A DNA stretch of 64,000 nucleotides. Origin: Heliopora coerulea. Lineage: Eukaryota; Cnidaria; Anthozoa; Scleralcyonacea; Helioporidae. The notes beneath the pieces were generated by a model. That model was not told the DNA's origin and did no database searches. It saw only the letters and a program-made list of their open reading frames with translations. The position numbers and the translations under genes are program-made. Shown here piece by piece: positions 29,459 through 41,181 of this stretch (within the stretch, counting starts at the first letter, position 1; each line of letters starts with the position of its first letter). The stretch spans positions 271,282 through 335,281 of the forward strand of contig JASJOG010000295.1 of the NCBI GenBank assembly GCA_030142905.1, given 5' to 3'.

Positions 29459-29490
<32 letters not shown>

Positions 29491-29533
29491 TATAATTTCT
29501 GTTAGTGGGGACCTGCGTTCGCGCTCGTCCCCT
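29370..29533 (+). ncRNA. U1: U1 snRNA
   Basis: Full-length copy. Confidence 0.95.
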
Positions 29534-29696
29534 CCCTCCCTCCCTATCAAAGCGTAAAGCTGAAGTGAAAACGGATTAGTGAGTGAAACACGATGTAGGT
29601 GATGGTGTAGTTCGGTGCGTTCCTAACAATATCTTCGTCCAGTTGGCCGCCACACACAGCGCTAGCTATAAAAATGCTATAGTCCTTACGCCTCCT

Positions 29697-29815
29697 GTCT
29701 ACGACCATACCACCGGGAAAGCACCGGTTCTCGTCAGATCACCGAAGTTAAGCCCGGTCGGGCGGAGTTAGTACTTGGATGGGTGACCGCCTGGGAATAC
29801 CCCGTGTTGTAGTCT
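29697..29815 (+). rRNA. 5S: 5S ribosomal RNA
   Basis: Complete copy. Confidence 0.95.
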
Positions 29816-29946
29816 TTGTTTGCCGAACAATAAGGTACGCTACAGCAACGTCCGCTGACCAAAACGAACCACAACATGTTTGTCGGCGTTTTTCGTTCTT
29901 AAACTGATTTTTTTCCTTTTCGCTATCGCTTCTCGGCCTCTTGGCT

Positions 29947-31568
29947 TGGACAAGAGGTGTCTGTGAGTTCACTTGCGATCACGAAACGACGATCAAGAGC
30001 TGATCTACGAGTTCTACGAGTCTTCGAGTGCTGTTAGACGCTGGTGGTGGATGCCATGCTTGAGTCTCCGACTCATAACACTGCCACGTCTTCCGACGAG
30101 ATTAACAACGTCTCAAGTGGTGCCGTAGCTGTTGACCGTGCCCAGAGTGGCGGTTCTTTTCAGAGCCTTACAGCTGCGGCCCTCTTGCCCCACAGGGATC
30201 GCTGTGCCATGGTGGAAATACCGGAGCTTGCTCTTCGAGGGAAGCCACCACTGAAGCCGGAAGAAGTCTGGGACACCTTTGGCAAGGATTTTGTCCCAAT
30301 AAATGACTTCTTTACTTGCATCCAGCTGGTCCGGCCAAACCGCCTCAGAGTCTGGTGCCCTTCTGCCAACGTGTTAGAGGATGTTCTCAACACCGGGCTC
30401 ACGCTTAGGGGCCATCCCCTAAGAATCAAACCAATTGTGGACAGATGCTGGCTGACAGTCACACATTTGCCGTATGGTTTGCCAGAAAAGGCCATCACCG
30501 AATTTTTTTCTAAATTCGGTGAGGTACGAAGTCTCAGATTTGTACAGTTCCGTAAAATTTTTACGGGCACTGTCAAACTGTTGATGACATTGCACACAAC
30601 TGTGCCTACACGAATCCGTGTACTCGGACATGCGGGCCTGGTCTATCACCCTGGCCAGGCTCGCACCTGCTTTCACTGTGGCAACGTGGGCCATGAGTCC
30701 AAACGTTGCCCGGGAAAAACGTCTCCGTCTCCCAAGCCAAAGCGAAAGAGACGCAGACCCAAGAAGACAACTGAGGCGACCAACCAACCGTCCAGTCAAT
30801 CTAGGTCCTCGACCACAGTGTCAATGGAGGTTCCACCCGGGAATGACCAATCACAGGTCGTCCATCCAAACAGCAAGGAGCCCGATCAGTCCACACCTCC
30901 ATCGGACTCCTCAAATGAATCACCACCTAACCCAACCACTACCGTCCCCAAGGACGAGGAAGAACAACCAGAGGAGGACAGTTCCCCAAAAGGAACATTT
31001 GGCCCTCCTATCTCCGAAAACATCGACGAACGAGTTGCCGCCAATCCTCCAACTGAGGAAAGGCCCATCCCGCAAGTATGCTGTACGGACCTACAACCAG
31101 CCCAGCATACGCTGAACACCAGCCGTAAAGCCGTACGAAAGGACAATCCAGCTCCTTTCGTCTTTGGCCTGGGTTTCGGGCGTTCACCGACGACCGAAAT
31201 AGGAGTTTTTCACTTCCAAAAAGTAAAACCAGATACCAGGAGGAATCCGTCGGATCCTCCCAACAAGGTGTCTTCTCTAGTCTGACAAGGGTCTGCGGAC
31301 CCACATGTATTCATCCCGAATCATACACGTTTTTTGTCACCTCACTCCTTCGGCAGGGCGTAGTTACTTCTGCTTCAGCCCTGTCGCGGGTGACCATGCG
31401 GAGAATCTGGCGCAAGGGAGTGGGTCTCGCGAGCCCATTTGGTCTGAGTATCTAGCGATATGATACCTCCCTGGAGTTTGCCCTGTTGCACACAGCCCGG
31501 GTCGCATTGCACTACAGCAGACCCGTACCGTCAGGTACAAAGGTTGTCAGGGAAGTCAAGCTTAAAAC
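29947..31568 (+). mobile_element. ORF1-only element at U2 nt 22/23 (subfamily a, copy 2)
   Basis: 1,622 bp, near-identical to the elements at 7480, 36696 and 49586. It shares CTGACAAGGGTC near the ORF end with the 49586 copy, whereas the 7480 and 36696 copies read CTGACACGGGTC. Confidence 0.85.
30056..31285 (+). CDS. ORF1-like zinc-knuckle protein (409 aa), type member
   Basis: Likely RNA-binding ORF1 homologue supplied by a non-autonomous element. After a short Ser/Ala-rich leader come an N-terminal block (MVEIPELAL to RIKPIVDR), an RRM-like block (WLTVTHLPYG, helix, RFVQF), and GLVYHPGQARTC leading into a CX2CX4HX4C knuckle at residues 205-218. A KPKRKRRRPKK stretch (possible nuclear signal) and a Pro/Ser/Thr/Glu-rich tail follow. 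The N-terminal ~200 residues align with ORF1 of the complete element at 58139. A 1-nt change near the end gives an earlier stop (VSSLV) than in subfamilies b and c. Confidence 0.82.
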   Translation: MLESPTHNTATSSDEINNVSSGAVAVDRAQSGGSFQSLTAAALLPHRDRCAMVEIPELALRGKPPLKPEEVWDTFGKDFVPINDFFTCIQLVRPNRLRVWCPSANVLEDVLNTGLTLRGHPLRIKPIVDRCWLTVTHLPYGLPEKAITEFFSKFGEVRSLRFVQFRKIFTGTVKLLMTLHTTVPTRIRVLGHAGLVYHPGQARTCFHCGNVGHESKRCPGKTSPSPKPKRKRRRPKKTTEATNQPSSQSRSSTTVSMEVPPGNDQSQVVHPNSKEPDQSTPPSDSSNESPPNPTTTVPKDEEEQPEEDSSPKGTFGPPISENIDERVAANPPTEERPIPQVCCTDLQPAQHTLNTSRKAVRKDNPAPFVFGLGFGRSPTTEIGVFHFQKVKPDTRRNPSDPPNKVSSLV

Positions 31569-32123
31569 AAGATCAAGTGTAGTATCTGTTCTTATCAGCT
31601 TAATATCTGGTATGCCAGGCAACGCCTGGCTCATATATTAAACTGATTTTTGGACCTCGGCCATGGGATTGAAGCTTGCTTCACCCTGGCCACGGGTTGT
31701 CTCGGTCTTGCACTAAATCCGAGTACGGCCCCTTCCCCAAAGGGGAAGAACAACAATAACAATTGAAATGATATGAAAGGAAAACGGTCAGAGCAGCAAG
31801 TAATGTGTTTTGTTTGTGCGATTACATTTCAGGTCAGCTTTGAATGTGTCCCTGGAGACGAAGCGCCGTGTCTCTGGAGAGCATGATGCGGACAAGGTTG
31901 GCTGCTTGGCGATTGCAAGGAACGACAAGATGACGAACCATCGCCCGCCCGCCCGCCCGCCCGCCCACAGTTCCAAGGAGTAGCGAAGGAAATGCTAGAG
32001 ATAAAACATGGTAGGTAATCATTTCAGTCATTCCTAGCTAAGTTGATGCACCAAGCAACGTTCCTACCACATGCGACAGTGTGAAATGAACCAATCAAAA
32101 CGTTGCCTTTCGCCGGAAAACGC

Positions 32124-32212
32124 ATACTTACCTGACGCGAGAGGTACTTTGATCATGAAGGAAGTCCTCTCAGGATGAGGCCCTCTCATTGCACTTCGAT
32201 TGGGTTGACTCC

Positions 32213-32244
<32 letters not shown>

Positions 32245-32287
32245 TATAATTTCTGTTAGTGGGGACCTGCGTTCGCGCTCGTCCCCT
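32124..32287 (+). ncRNA. U1: U1 snRNA
   Basis: Full-length copy in an intact monomer. Confidence 0.95.
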
Positions 32288-32450
32288 CCCTCCCTCCCTA
32301 TCAAAGCGTAAAGCTGAAGTGAAAACGGATTAGTGAGTGAAACACGATGTAGGTGATGGTGTAGTTCGGTGCGTTCCTAACAATATCTTCGTCCAGTTGG
32401 CCGCCACACACAGCGCTAGCTATAAAAATGCTATAGTCCTTACGCCTCCT

Positions 32451-32569
32451 GTCTACGACCATACCACCGGGAAAGCACCGGTTCTCGTCAGATCACCGAA
32501 GTTAAGCCCGGTCGGGCGGAGTTAGTACTTGGATGGGTGACCGCCTGGGAATACCCCGTGTTGTAGTCT
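32451..32569 (+). rRNA. 5S: 5S ribosomal RNA
   Basis: Complete copy in an intact monomer. Confidence 0.95.
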
Positions 32570-32678
32570 TTGTTTGCCGAACAATAAGGTACGCTACAGC
32601 AACGTCCGCTGACCAAAACGAACCACAACATGTTTGTCGGCGTTTTTCGTTCTTAAACTGATTTTTTTCCTTTTCGCT

Positions 32679-32864
32679 ATCGCTTCTCGGCCTCTTGGCT
32701 AAGATCAAGTGTAGTATCTGTTCTTATCAGCTTAATATCTGGTATGCCAGGCAACGCCTGGCTCATATATTAAACTGATTTTTGGACCTCGGCCATGGGA
32801 TTGAAGCTTGCTTCACCCTGGCCACGGGTTGTCTCGGTCTTGCACTAAATCCGAGTACGGCCCC
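32679..32864 (+). ncRNA. U2: U2 snRNA (intact)
   Basis: Uninterrupted copy lying between two occupied units. Confidence 0.95.
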
Positions 32865-33255
32865 TTCCCCAAAGGGGAAGAACAACAATAACAATTGAAA
32901 TGATATGAAAGGAAAACGGTCAGAGCAGCAAGTAATGTGTTTTGTTTGTGCGATTACATTTCAGGTCAGCTTTGAATGTGTCCCTGGAGACGAAGCGCCG
33001 TGTCTCTGGAGAGCATGATGCGGACAAGGTTGGCTGCTTGGCGATTGCAAGGAACGACAAGATGACGAACCATCGCCCGCCCGCCCGCCCGCCCGCCCAC
33101 AGTTCCAAGGAGTAGCGAAGGAAATGCTAGAGATAAAACATGGTAGGTAATCATTTCAGTCATTCCTAGCTAAGTTGATGCACCAAGCAACGTTCCTACC
33201 ACATGCGACAGTGTGAAATGAACCAATCAAAACGTTGCCTTTCGCCGGAAAACGC

Positions 33256-33344
33256 ATACTTACCTGACGCGAGAGGTACTTTGATCATGAAGGAAGTCCT
33301 CTCAGGATGAGGCCCTCTCATTGCACTTCGATTGGGTTGACTCC

Positions 33345-33376
<32 letters not shown>

Positions 33377-33419
33377 TATAATTTCTGTTAGTGGGGACCT
33401 GCGTTCGCGCTCGTCCCCT
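33256..33419 (+). ncRNA. U1: U1 snRNA
   Basis: Full-length copy. Confidence 0.95.
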
Positions 33420-33582
33420 CCCTCCCTCCCTATCAAAGCGTAAAGCTGAAGTGAAAACGGATTAGTGAGTGAAACACGATGTAGGTGATGGTGTAGTTCG
33501 GTGCGTTCCTAACAATATCTTCGTCCAGTTGGCCGCCACACACAGCGCTAGCTATAAAAATGCTATAGTCCTTACGCCTCCT

Positions 33583-33701
33583 GTCTACGACCATACCACC
33601 GGGAAAGCACCGGTTCTCGTCAGATCACCGAAGTTAAGCCCGGTCGGGCGGAGTTAGTACTTGGATGGGTGACCGCCTGGGAATACCCCGTGTTGTAGTC
33701 T
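33583..33701 (+). rRNA. 5S: 5S ribosomal RNA
   Basis: Complete copy. Confidence 0.95.
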
Positions 33702-33832
33702 TTGTTTGCCGAACAATAAGGTACGCTACAGCAACGTCCGCTGACCAAAACGAACCACAACATGTTTGTCGGCGTTTTTCGTTCTTAAACTGATTTTTTT
33801 CCTTTTCGCTATCGCTTCTCGGCCTCTTGGCT

Positions 33833-35563
33833 AGAAAGAGGTCCGTCATCGTCCGTTGTGATCAACGTTCCAGTGAGTCTCTCTACGAGTCTACGAGTGT
33901 ATCTTCGAGTGCTGTTAGGTGCTAACGGTGGAAGCCATGCTGGAGTGCTCTCCTAACACTGTTACACCTCGCTTCGAGAGTTCCAACGTCCCAAGTGGTG
34001 CCGTGGCTGTGGACCGTGCCCAGAGTGGCGGTTCTTCTCAGAGCCTTGCAGCTGCGGCCCTCTTGCCTCACCAGGATCGCTGCGCCCTGGTGGATATACC
34101 GGAGCTTGCCCTTCGTGACAAGCCGTCGCTGAAGCCAGAAGAAGTCTGGGACACCTTCGCGAAGGATTTTGCCCCAATAACCGACTTCTTCACATGTATC
34201 CAGTTGGTTCGTCCCAACCGTCTACGTGTCTGGTGCCCATCTTCCACAGTGTTGGAAGATGTTCTTAACACCGGGCTAACGCTTAGAGGTCATCCCCTAA
34301 GAATAAAGCCCGTAGTGGACAGATGTTGGTTGACTGTGACCCATCTGCCCTACGGTTTACCTGAACAAGCCATCACCGAATTTTTTTCTAAATTCGGTGT
34401 GGTGCGTTGTGTACGTTTCGTCCAGTTCCGTAAGGTTTTTACGGGTACTGTCAAAGTCCTCATGGCACTACACACGACAGTGCCTACACGGGTCCGTGTA
34501 TGCGGACATGCGGGCCTGGTCTATCATCCTGGCCAGGCTCGAACCTGTTTCCATTGTGGCCACCTAGGCCACGAGTCAAAACGTTGCCCTGAAAAGAAGA
34601 CGGAGTCTCCGAAGCCTAAGCGAAAGAGACGACGTCAGAAGCAACCACCTGCTGTTGAACAGACCAAGGAGCAGTCCATTTCTACTGGACCTTCGACATC
34701 TGCCTCGTCCGAGGCTACCACCGTTACTGAACAACCACCCGTGGAGTCCAACATGTCCATACCTTCAGTGGACTCCTCCAGTCCAGCTAGGGAAACCCAG
34801 CTGGAGTCACAATCTAACCCATCCACTACCGTTAATACCGTGGCAACCGAACCGGAGGTGTCCAGTTCTCCCAAGGAACCAGTCGATCCTCCTACAACCG
34901 AAGAGGTCGCTCCTCCCGAGAAGCAACGACCTACGAGTACCGTTCCACCTACCGATTCACCATCCGATCCACCACGTAAAACTAAACCGCTTTACGCTGA
35001 GGATTGGGTAAAGCTTAATCTAGCGAAACTACCGTCCTCGTCGGCAAACCCTCCACCTGTTGCCCCCATGGACGAGTCCGTGAACATTGACGATGTCGAG
35101 GGTGAAGATGAGGTTAATAACCCAATGACCCGACCCGAAATTAAATCCTTCCGAAAGATCCGACGAAGAAAGCCTGCACCGGTGCCTTCGGGTCCATCGC
35201 TGGCTTGTCAACGTAAACCTTCCACGCCAGCACCCGTCTGGGGTACTGGACCTATCCCGAACTCTGACGCCAGGGAGGGCCCATCGGACCCTCCCAAAAC
35301 GGAGTCTTCTTTTTCTGACAAAGGTCTGCGGACCTCCACCTAAACCATCTCGTATCACACACGTTTATTGTCACCTCACTCCTTCGGCAGGGCGTAGTTA
35401 CTTCTGCTTCAGCCCTGTCGCGGGTGACCATGCGGAGAATTTGGCGCAAGGGAGTGGGTCTCGCGAGCCCATTTGGTCTGAGTATCTAGCGATATGATAC
35501 CTCCCTGGGGCTTGCCCTGCTTGCACACAACCTTCGGGTTGACAGGGAAGTCAAGTCCAAAAC
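33833..35563 (+). mobile_element. ORF1-only element at U2 nt 22/23 (subfamily d, copy 1)
   Basis: 1,731 bp, related to subfamily b in its leader, extra C-terminal blocks and TTCG-capped tail hairpin, but diverged in coding sequence. Confidence 0.85.
33937..35343 (+). CDS. ORF1-like zinc-knuckle protein (468 aa)
   Basis: Same family, with knuckle CFHCGHLGHESKRC and a following PKPKRKRRRQK. It keeps the LYAEDWVKL and FRKIRRRKPAP blocks seen in subfamily b. Many differences from subfamily a around the knuckle fall at third codon positions, consistent with selection on the protein. Confidence 0.8.
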   Translation: MLECSPNTVTPRFESSNVPSGAVAVDRAQSGGSSQSLAAAALLPHQDRCALVDIPELALRDKPSLKPEEVWDTFAKDFAPITDFFTCIQLVRPNRLRVWCPSSTVLEDVLNTGLTLRGHPLRIKPVVDRCWLTVTHLPYGLPEQAITEFFSKFGVVRCVRFVQFRKVFTGTVKVLMALHTTVPTRVRVCGHAGLVYHPGQARTCFHCGHLGHESKRCPEKKTESPKPKRKRRRQKQPPAVEQTKEQSISTGPSTSASSEATTVTEQPPVESNMSIPSVDSSSPARETQLESQSNPSTTVNTVATEPEVSSSPKEPVDPPTTEEVAPPEKQRPTSTVPPTDSPSDPPRKTKPLYAEDWVKLNLAKLPSSSANPPPVAPMDESVNIDDVEGEDEVNNPMTRPEIKSFRKIRRRKPAPVPSGPSLACQRKPSTPAPVWGTGPIPNSDAREGPSDPPKTESSFSDKGLRTST

Positions 35564-36118
35564 AAGATCAAGTGTAGTATCTGTTCTTATCAGCTTAATA
35601 TCTGGTATGCCAGGCAACGCCTGGCTCATATATTAAACTGATTTTTGGACCTCGGCCATGGGATTGAAGCTTGCTTCACCCTGGCCACGGGTTGTCTCGG
35701 TCTTGCACTAAATCCGAGTACGGCCCCTTCCCCAAAGGGGAAGAACAACAATAACAATTGAAATGATATGAAAGGAAAACGGTCAGAGCAGCAAGTAATG
35801 TGTTTTGTTTGTGCGATTACATTTCAGGTCAGCTTTGAATGTGTCCCTGGAGACGAAGCGCCGTGTCTCTGGAGAGCATGATGCGGACAAGGTTGGCTGC
35901 TTGGCGATTGCAAGGAACGACAAGATGACGAACCATCGCCCGCCCGCCCGCCCGCCCGCCCACAGTTCCAAGGAGTAGCGAAGGAAATGCTAGAGATAAA
36001 ACATGGTAGGTAATCATTTCAGTCATTCCTAGCTAAGTTGATGCACCAAGCAACGTTCCTACCACATGCGACAGTGTGAAATGAACCAATCAAAACGTTG
36101 CCTTTCGCCGGAAAACGC

Positions 36119-36207
36119 ATACTTACCTGACGCGAGAGGTACTTTGATCATGAAGGAAGTCCTCTCAGGATGAGGCCCTCTCATTGCACTTCGATTGGGT
36201 TGACTCC

Positions 36208-36239
<32 letters not shown>

Positions 36240-36282
36240 TATAATTTCTGTTAGTGGGGACCTGCGTTCGCGCTCGTCCCCT
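36119..36282 (+). ncRNA. U1: U1 snRNA
   Basis: Full-length copy. Confidence 0.95.
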
Positions 36283-36445
36283 CCCTCCCTCCCTATCAAA
36301 GCGTAAAGCTGAAGTGAAAACGGATTAGTGAGTGAAACACGATGTAGGTGATGGTGTAGTTCGGTGCGTTCCTAACAATATCTTCGTCCAGTTGGCCGCC
36401 ACACACAGCGCTAGCTATAAAAATGCTATAGTCCTTACGCCTCCT

Positions 36446-36564
36446 GTCTACGACCATACCACCGGGAAAGCACCGGTTCTCGTCAGATCACCGAAGTTAA
36501 GCCCGGTCGGGCGGAGTTAGTACTTGGATGGGTGACCGCCTGGGAATACCCCGTGTTGTAGTCT
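36446..36564 (+). rRNA. 5S: 5S ribosomal RNA
   Basis: Complete copy. Confidence 0.95.
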
Positions 36565-36695
36565 TTGTTTGCCGAACAATAAGGTACGCTACAGCAACGT
36601 CCGCTGACCAAAACGAACCACAACATGTTTGTCGGCGTTTTTCGTTCTTAAACTGATTTTTTTCCTTTTCGCTATCGCTTCTCGGCCTCTTGGCT

Positions 36696-38317
36696 TGGAC
36701 AAGAGGTGTCTGTGAGTTCACTTGCGATCACGAAACGACGATCAAGAGCTGATCTACGAGTTCTACGAGTCTTCGAGTGCTGTTAGACGCTGGTGGTGGA
36801 TGCCATGCTTGAGTCTCCGACTCATAACACTGCCACGTCTTCCGACGAGATTAACAACGTCTCAAGTGGTGCCGTAGCTGTTGACCGTGCCCAGAGTGGC
36901 GGTTCTTTTCAGAGCCTTACAGCTGCGGCCCTCTTGCCCCACAGGGATCGCTGTGCCATGGTGGAAATACCGGAGCTTGCTCTTCGAGGGAAGCCACCAC
37001 TGAAGCCGGAAGAAGTCTGGGACACCTTTGGCAAGGATTTTGTCCCAATAAATGACTTCTTTACTTGCATCCAGCTGGTCCGGCCAAACCGCCTCAGAGT
37101 CTGGTGCCCTTCTGCCAACGTGTTAGAGGATGTTCTCAACACCGGGCTCACGCTTAGGGGCCATCCCCTAAGAATCAAACCAATTGTGGACAGATGCTGG
37201 CTGACAGTCACACATTTGCCGTATGGTTTGCCAGAAAAGGCCATCACCGAATTTTTTTCTAAATTCGGTGAGGTACGAAGTCTCAGATTTGTACAGTTCC
37301 GTAAAATTTTTACGGGCACTGTCAAACTGTTGATGACATTGCACACAACTGTGCCTACACGAATCCGTGTACTCGGACATGCGGGCCTGGTCTATCACCC
37401 TGGCCAGGCTCGCACCTGCTTTCACTGTGGCAACGTGGGCCATGAGTCCAAACGTTGCCCGGGAAAAACGTCTCCGTCTCCCAAGCCAAAGCGAAAGAGA
37501 CGCAGACCCAAGAAGACAACTGAGGCGACCAACCAACCGTCCAGTCAATCTAGGTCCTCGACCACAGTGTCAATGGAGGTTCCACCCGGGAATGACCAAT
37601 CACAGGTCGTCCATCCAAACAGCAAGGAGCCCGATCAGTCCACACCTCCATCGGACTCCTCAAATGAATCACCACCTAACCCAACCACTACCGTCCCCAA
37701 GGACGAGGAAGAACAACCAGAGGAGGACAGTTCCCCAAAAGGAACATTTGGCCCTCCTATCTCCGAAAACATCGACGAACGAGTTGCCGCCAATCCTCCA
37801 ACTGAGGAAAGGCCCATCCCGCAAGTATGCTGTACGGACCTACAACCAGCCCAGCATACGCTGAACACCAGCCGTAAAGCCGTACGAAAGGACAATCCAG
37901 CTCCTTTCGTCTTTGGCCTGGGTTTCGGGCGTTCACCGACGACCGAAATAGGAGTTTTTCACTTCCAAAAAGTAAAACCAGATACCAGGAGGAATCCGTC
38001 GGATCCTCCCAACAAGGTGTCTTCTCTAGTCTGACACGGGTCTGCGGACCCACATGTATTCATCCCGAATCATACACGTTTTTTGTCACCTCACTCCTTC
38101 GGCAGGGCGTAGTTACTTCTGCTTCAGCCCTGTCGCGGGTGACCATGCGGAGAATCTGGCGCAAGGGAGTGGGTCTCGCGAGCCCATTTGGTCTGAGTAT
38201 CTAGCGATATGATACCTCCCTGGAGTTTGCCCTGTTGCACACAGCCCGGGTCGCATTGCACTACAGCAGACCCGTACCGTCAGGTACAAAGGTTGTCAGG
38301 GAAGTCAAGCTTAAAAC
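36696..38317 (+). mobile_element. ORF1-only element at U2 nt 22/23 (subfamily a, copy 3)
   Basis: 1,622 bp, near-identical to the 29947 copy over its full length, including the two-part tail structure. Confidence 0.85.
36805..38034 (+). CDS. ORF1-like zinc-knuckle protein (409 aa)
   Basis: The predicted protein is the same as that at 30056. Confidence 0.82.
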   Translation: MLESPTHNTATSSDEINNVSSGAVAVDRAQSGGSFQSLTAAALLPHRDRCAMVEIPELALRGKPPLKPEEVWDTFGKDFVPINDFFTCIQLVRPNRLRVWCPSANVLEDVLNTGLTLRGHPLRIKPIVDRCWLTVTHLPYGLPEKAITEFFSKFGEVRSLRFVQFRKIFTGTVKLLMTLHTTVPTRIRVLGHAGLVYHPGQARTCFHCGNVGHESKRCPGKTSPSPKPKRKRRRPKKTTEATNQPSSQSRSSTTVSMEVPPGNDQSQVVHPNSKEPDQSTPPSDSSNESPPNPTTTVPKDEEEQPEEDSSPKGTFGPPISENIDERVAANPPTEERPIPQVCCTDLQPAQHTLNTSRKAVRKDNPAPFVFGLGFGRSPTTEIGVFHFQKVKPDTRRNPSDPPNKVSSLV

Positions 38318-38872
38318 AAGATCAAGTGTAGTATCTGTTCTTATCAGCTTAATATCTGGTATGCCAGGCAACGCCTGGCTCATATATTAAACTGATTTTT
38401 GGACCTCGGCCATGGGATTGAAGCTTGCTTCACCCTGGCCACGGGTTGTCTCGGTCTTGCACTAAATCCGAGTACGGCCCCTTCCCCAAAGGGGAAGAAC
38501 AACAATAACAATTGAAATGATATGAAAGGAAAACGGTCAGAGCAGCAAGTAATGTGTTTTGTTTGTGCGATTACATTTCAGGTCAGCTTTGAATGTGTCC
38601 CTGGAGACGAAGCGCCGTGTCTCTGGAGAGCATGATGCGGACAAGGTTGGCTGCTTGGCGATTGCAAGGAACGACAAGATGACGAACCATCGCCCGCCCG
38701 CCCGCCCGCCCGCCCACAGTTCCAAGGAGTAGCGAAGGAAATGCTAGAGATAAAACATGGTAGGTAATCATTTCAGTCATTCCTAGCTAAGTTGATGCAC
38801 CAAGCAACGTTCCTACCACATGCGACAGTGTGAAATGAACCAATCAAAACGTTGCCTTTCGCCGGAAAACGC

Positions 38873-38961
38873 ATACTTACCTGACGCGAGAGGTACTTTG
38901 ATCATGAAGGAAGTCCTCTCAGGATGAGGCCCTCTCATTGCACTTCGATTGGGTTGACTCC

Positions 38962-38993
<32 letters not shown>

Positions 38994-39036
38994 TATAATT
39001 TCTGTTAGTGGGGACCTGCGTTCGCGCTCGTCCCCT
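38873..39036 (+). ncRNA. U1: U1 snRNA
   Basis: Full-length copy. Confidence 0.95.
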
Positions 39037-39199
39037 CCCTCCCTCCCTATCAAAGCGTAAAGCTGAAGTGAAAACGGATTAGTGAGTGAAACACGATGTA
39101 GGTGATGGTGTAGTTCGGTGCGTTCCTAACAATATCTTCGTCCAGTTGGCCGCCACACACAGCGCTAGCTATAAAAATGCTATAGTCCTTACGCCTCCT

Positions 39200-39318
39200 G
39201 TCTACGACCATACCACCGGGAAAGCACCGGTTCTCGTCAGATCACCGAAGTTAAGCCCGGTCGGGCGGAGTTAGTACTTGGATGGGTGACCGCCTGGGAA
39301 TACCCCGTGTTGTAGTCT
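39200..39318 (+). rRNA. 5S: 5S ribosomal RNA
   Basis: Complete copy. Confidence 0.95.
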
Positions 39319-39449
39319 TTGTTTGCCGAACAATAAGGTACGCTACAGCAACGTCCGCTGACCAAAACGAACCACAACATGTTTGTCGGCGTTTTTCGTT
39401 CTTAAACTGATTTTTTTCCTTTTCGCTATCGCTTCTCGGCCTCTTGGCT

Positions 39450-41181
39450 AGAAAGAGGTCCGTCATCGTCCGTTGTGATCAACGTTCCAGTGAGTCTCTC
39501 TACGAGTCTACGAGTGTATCTTCGAGTGCTGTTAGGTGCTAACGGTGGAAGCCATGCTGGAGTGCTCTCCTAACACTGTTACACCTCGCTTCGAGAGTTC
39601 CAACGTCCCAAGTGGTGCCGTGGCTGTGGACCGTGCCCAGAGTGGCGGTTCTTCTCAGAGCCTTGCAGCTGCGGCCCTCTTGCCTCACCAGGATCGCTGC
39701 GCCCTGGTGGATATACCGGAGCTTGCCCTTCGTGACAAGCCGTCGCTGAAGCCAGAAGAAGTCTGGGACACCTTCGCGAAGGATTTTGCCCCAATAACCG
39801 ACTTCTTCACATGTATCCAGTTGGTTCGTCCCAACCGTCTACGTGTCTGGTGCCCATCTTCCACAGTGTTGGAAGATGTTCTTAACACCGGGCTAACGCT
39901 TAGAGGTCATCCCCTAAGAATAAAGCCCGTAGTGGACAGATGTTGGTTGACTGTGACCCATCTGCCCTACGGTTTACCTGAACAAGCCATCACCGAATTT
40001 TTTTCTAAATTCGGTGTGGTGCGTTGTGTACGTTTCGTCCAGTTCCGTAAGGTTTTTACGGGTACTGTCAAAGTTCTCATGGCACTACACACGACAGTGC
40101 CTACACGGGTCCGTGTATGCGGACATGCGGGCCTGGTCTATCATCCTGGCCAGGCTCGAACCTGTTTCCATTGTGGCCACCTAGGCCACGAGTCAAAACG
40201 TTGCCCTGAAAAGAAGACGGAGTCTCCGAAGCCTAAGCGAAAGAGACGACGTCAGAAGCAACCACCTGCTGTTGAACAGACCAAGGAGCAGTCCATTTCT
40301 ACTGGACCTTCGACATCTGCCTCGTCCGAGGCTACCACCGTTACTGAACAACCACCCGTGGAGTCCAACATGTCCATACCTTCAGTGGACTCCTCCAGTC
40401 CAGCTAGGGAAACCCAGCTGGAGTCACAATCTAACCCATCCACTACCGTTAATACCGTGGCAACCGAACCGGAGGTGTCCAGTTCTCCCAAGGAACCAGT
40501 CGATCCTCCTACAACCGAAGAGGTCGCTCCTCCCGAGAAGCAACGACCTACGAGTACCGTTCCACCTACCGATTCACCATCCGATCCACCACGTAAAACT
40601 AAACCGCTTTACGCTGAGGATTGGGTAAAGCTTAATCTAGCGAAACTACCGTCCTCGTCGGCAAACCCTCCACCTGTTGCCCCCCATGGACGAGTCCGTG
40701 AACATTGACGATGTCGAGGGTGAAGATGAGGTTAATAACCCAATGACCCGACCCGAAATTAAATCCTTCCGAAAGATCCGACGAAGAAAGCCTGCACCGG
40801 TGCCTTCGGGTCCATCGCTGGCTTGTCAACGTAAACCTTCCACGCCAGCACCCGTCTGGGGTACTGGACCTATCCCGAACTCTGACGCCAGGGAGGGCCC
40901 ATCGGACCCTCCCAAAACGGAGTCTTCTTTTTCTGACAAAGGTCTGCGGACCTCCACCTAAACCATCTCGTATCACACACGTTTATTGTCACCTCACTCC
41001 TTCGGCAGGGCGTAGTTACTTCTGCTTCAGCCCTGTCGCGGGTGACCATGCGGAGAATTTGGCGCAAGGGAGTGGGTCTCGCGAGCCCATTTGGTCTGAG
41101 TATCTAGCGATATGATACCTCCCTGGGGCTTGCCCTGCTTGCACACAACCTTCGGGTTGACAGGGAAGTCAAGTCCAAAAC
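39450..41181 (+). mobile_element. ORF1-only element at U2 nt 22/23 (subfamily d, copy 2)
   Basis: 1,732 bp, almost identical to the 33833 element apart from one inserted C and a few substitutions. Confidence 0.85.
39554..40961 (+). pseudogene. ORF1-like protein gene broken by a 1-nt insertion
   Basis: The frame matches the 33937 protein until a C-run near 40680, which has one C more than in that copy. Reading then ends at 40708, while the original frame continues to 40961. The knuckle and basic region precede the break, so a truncated product of about 384 residues could still bind RNA. A homopolymer sequencing error is possible. Confidence 0.75.

Larger units (their letters stand above)
29925..31732 (+). 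pseudogene. U2: U2 snRNA split between nt 22 and 23
   Basis: Nt 1-22 are at 29925-29946 and nt 23-186 at 31569-31732. Confidence 0.9.
33811..35727 (+). pseudogene. U2: U2 snRNA split between nt 22 and 23
   Basis: Nt 1-22 are at 33811-33832 and nt 23-186 at 35564-35727. Confidence 0.9.
36674..38481 (+). pseudogene. U2: U2 snRNA split between nt 22 and 23
   Basis: Nt 1-22 are at 36674-36695 and nt 23-186 at 38318-38481. Confidence 0.9.
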
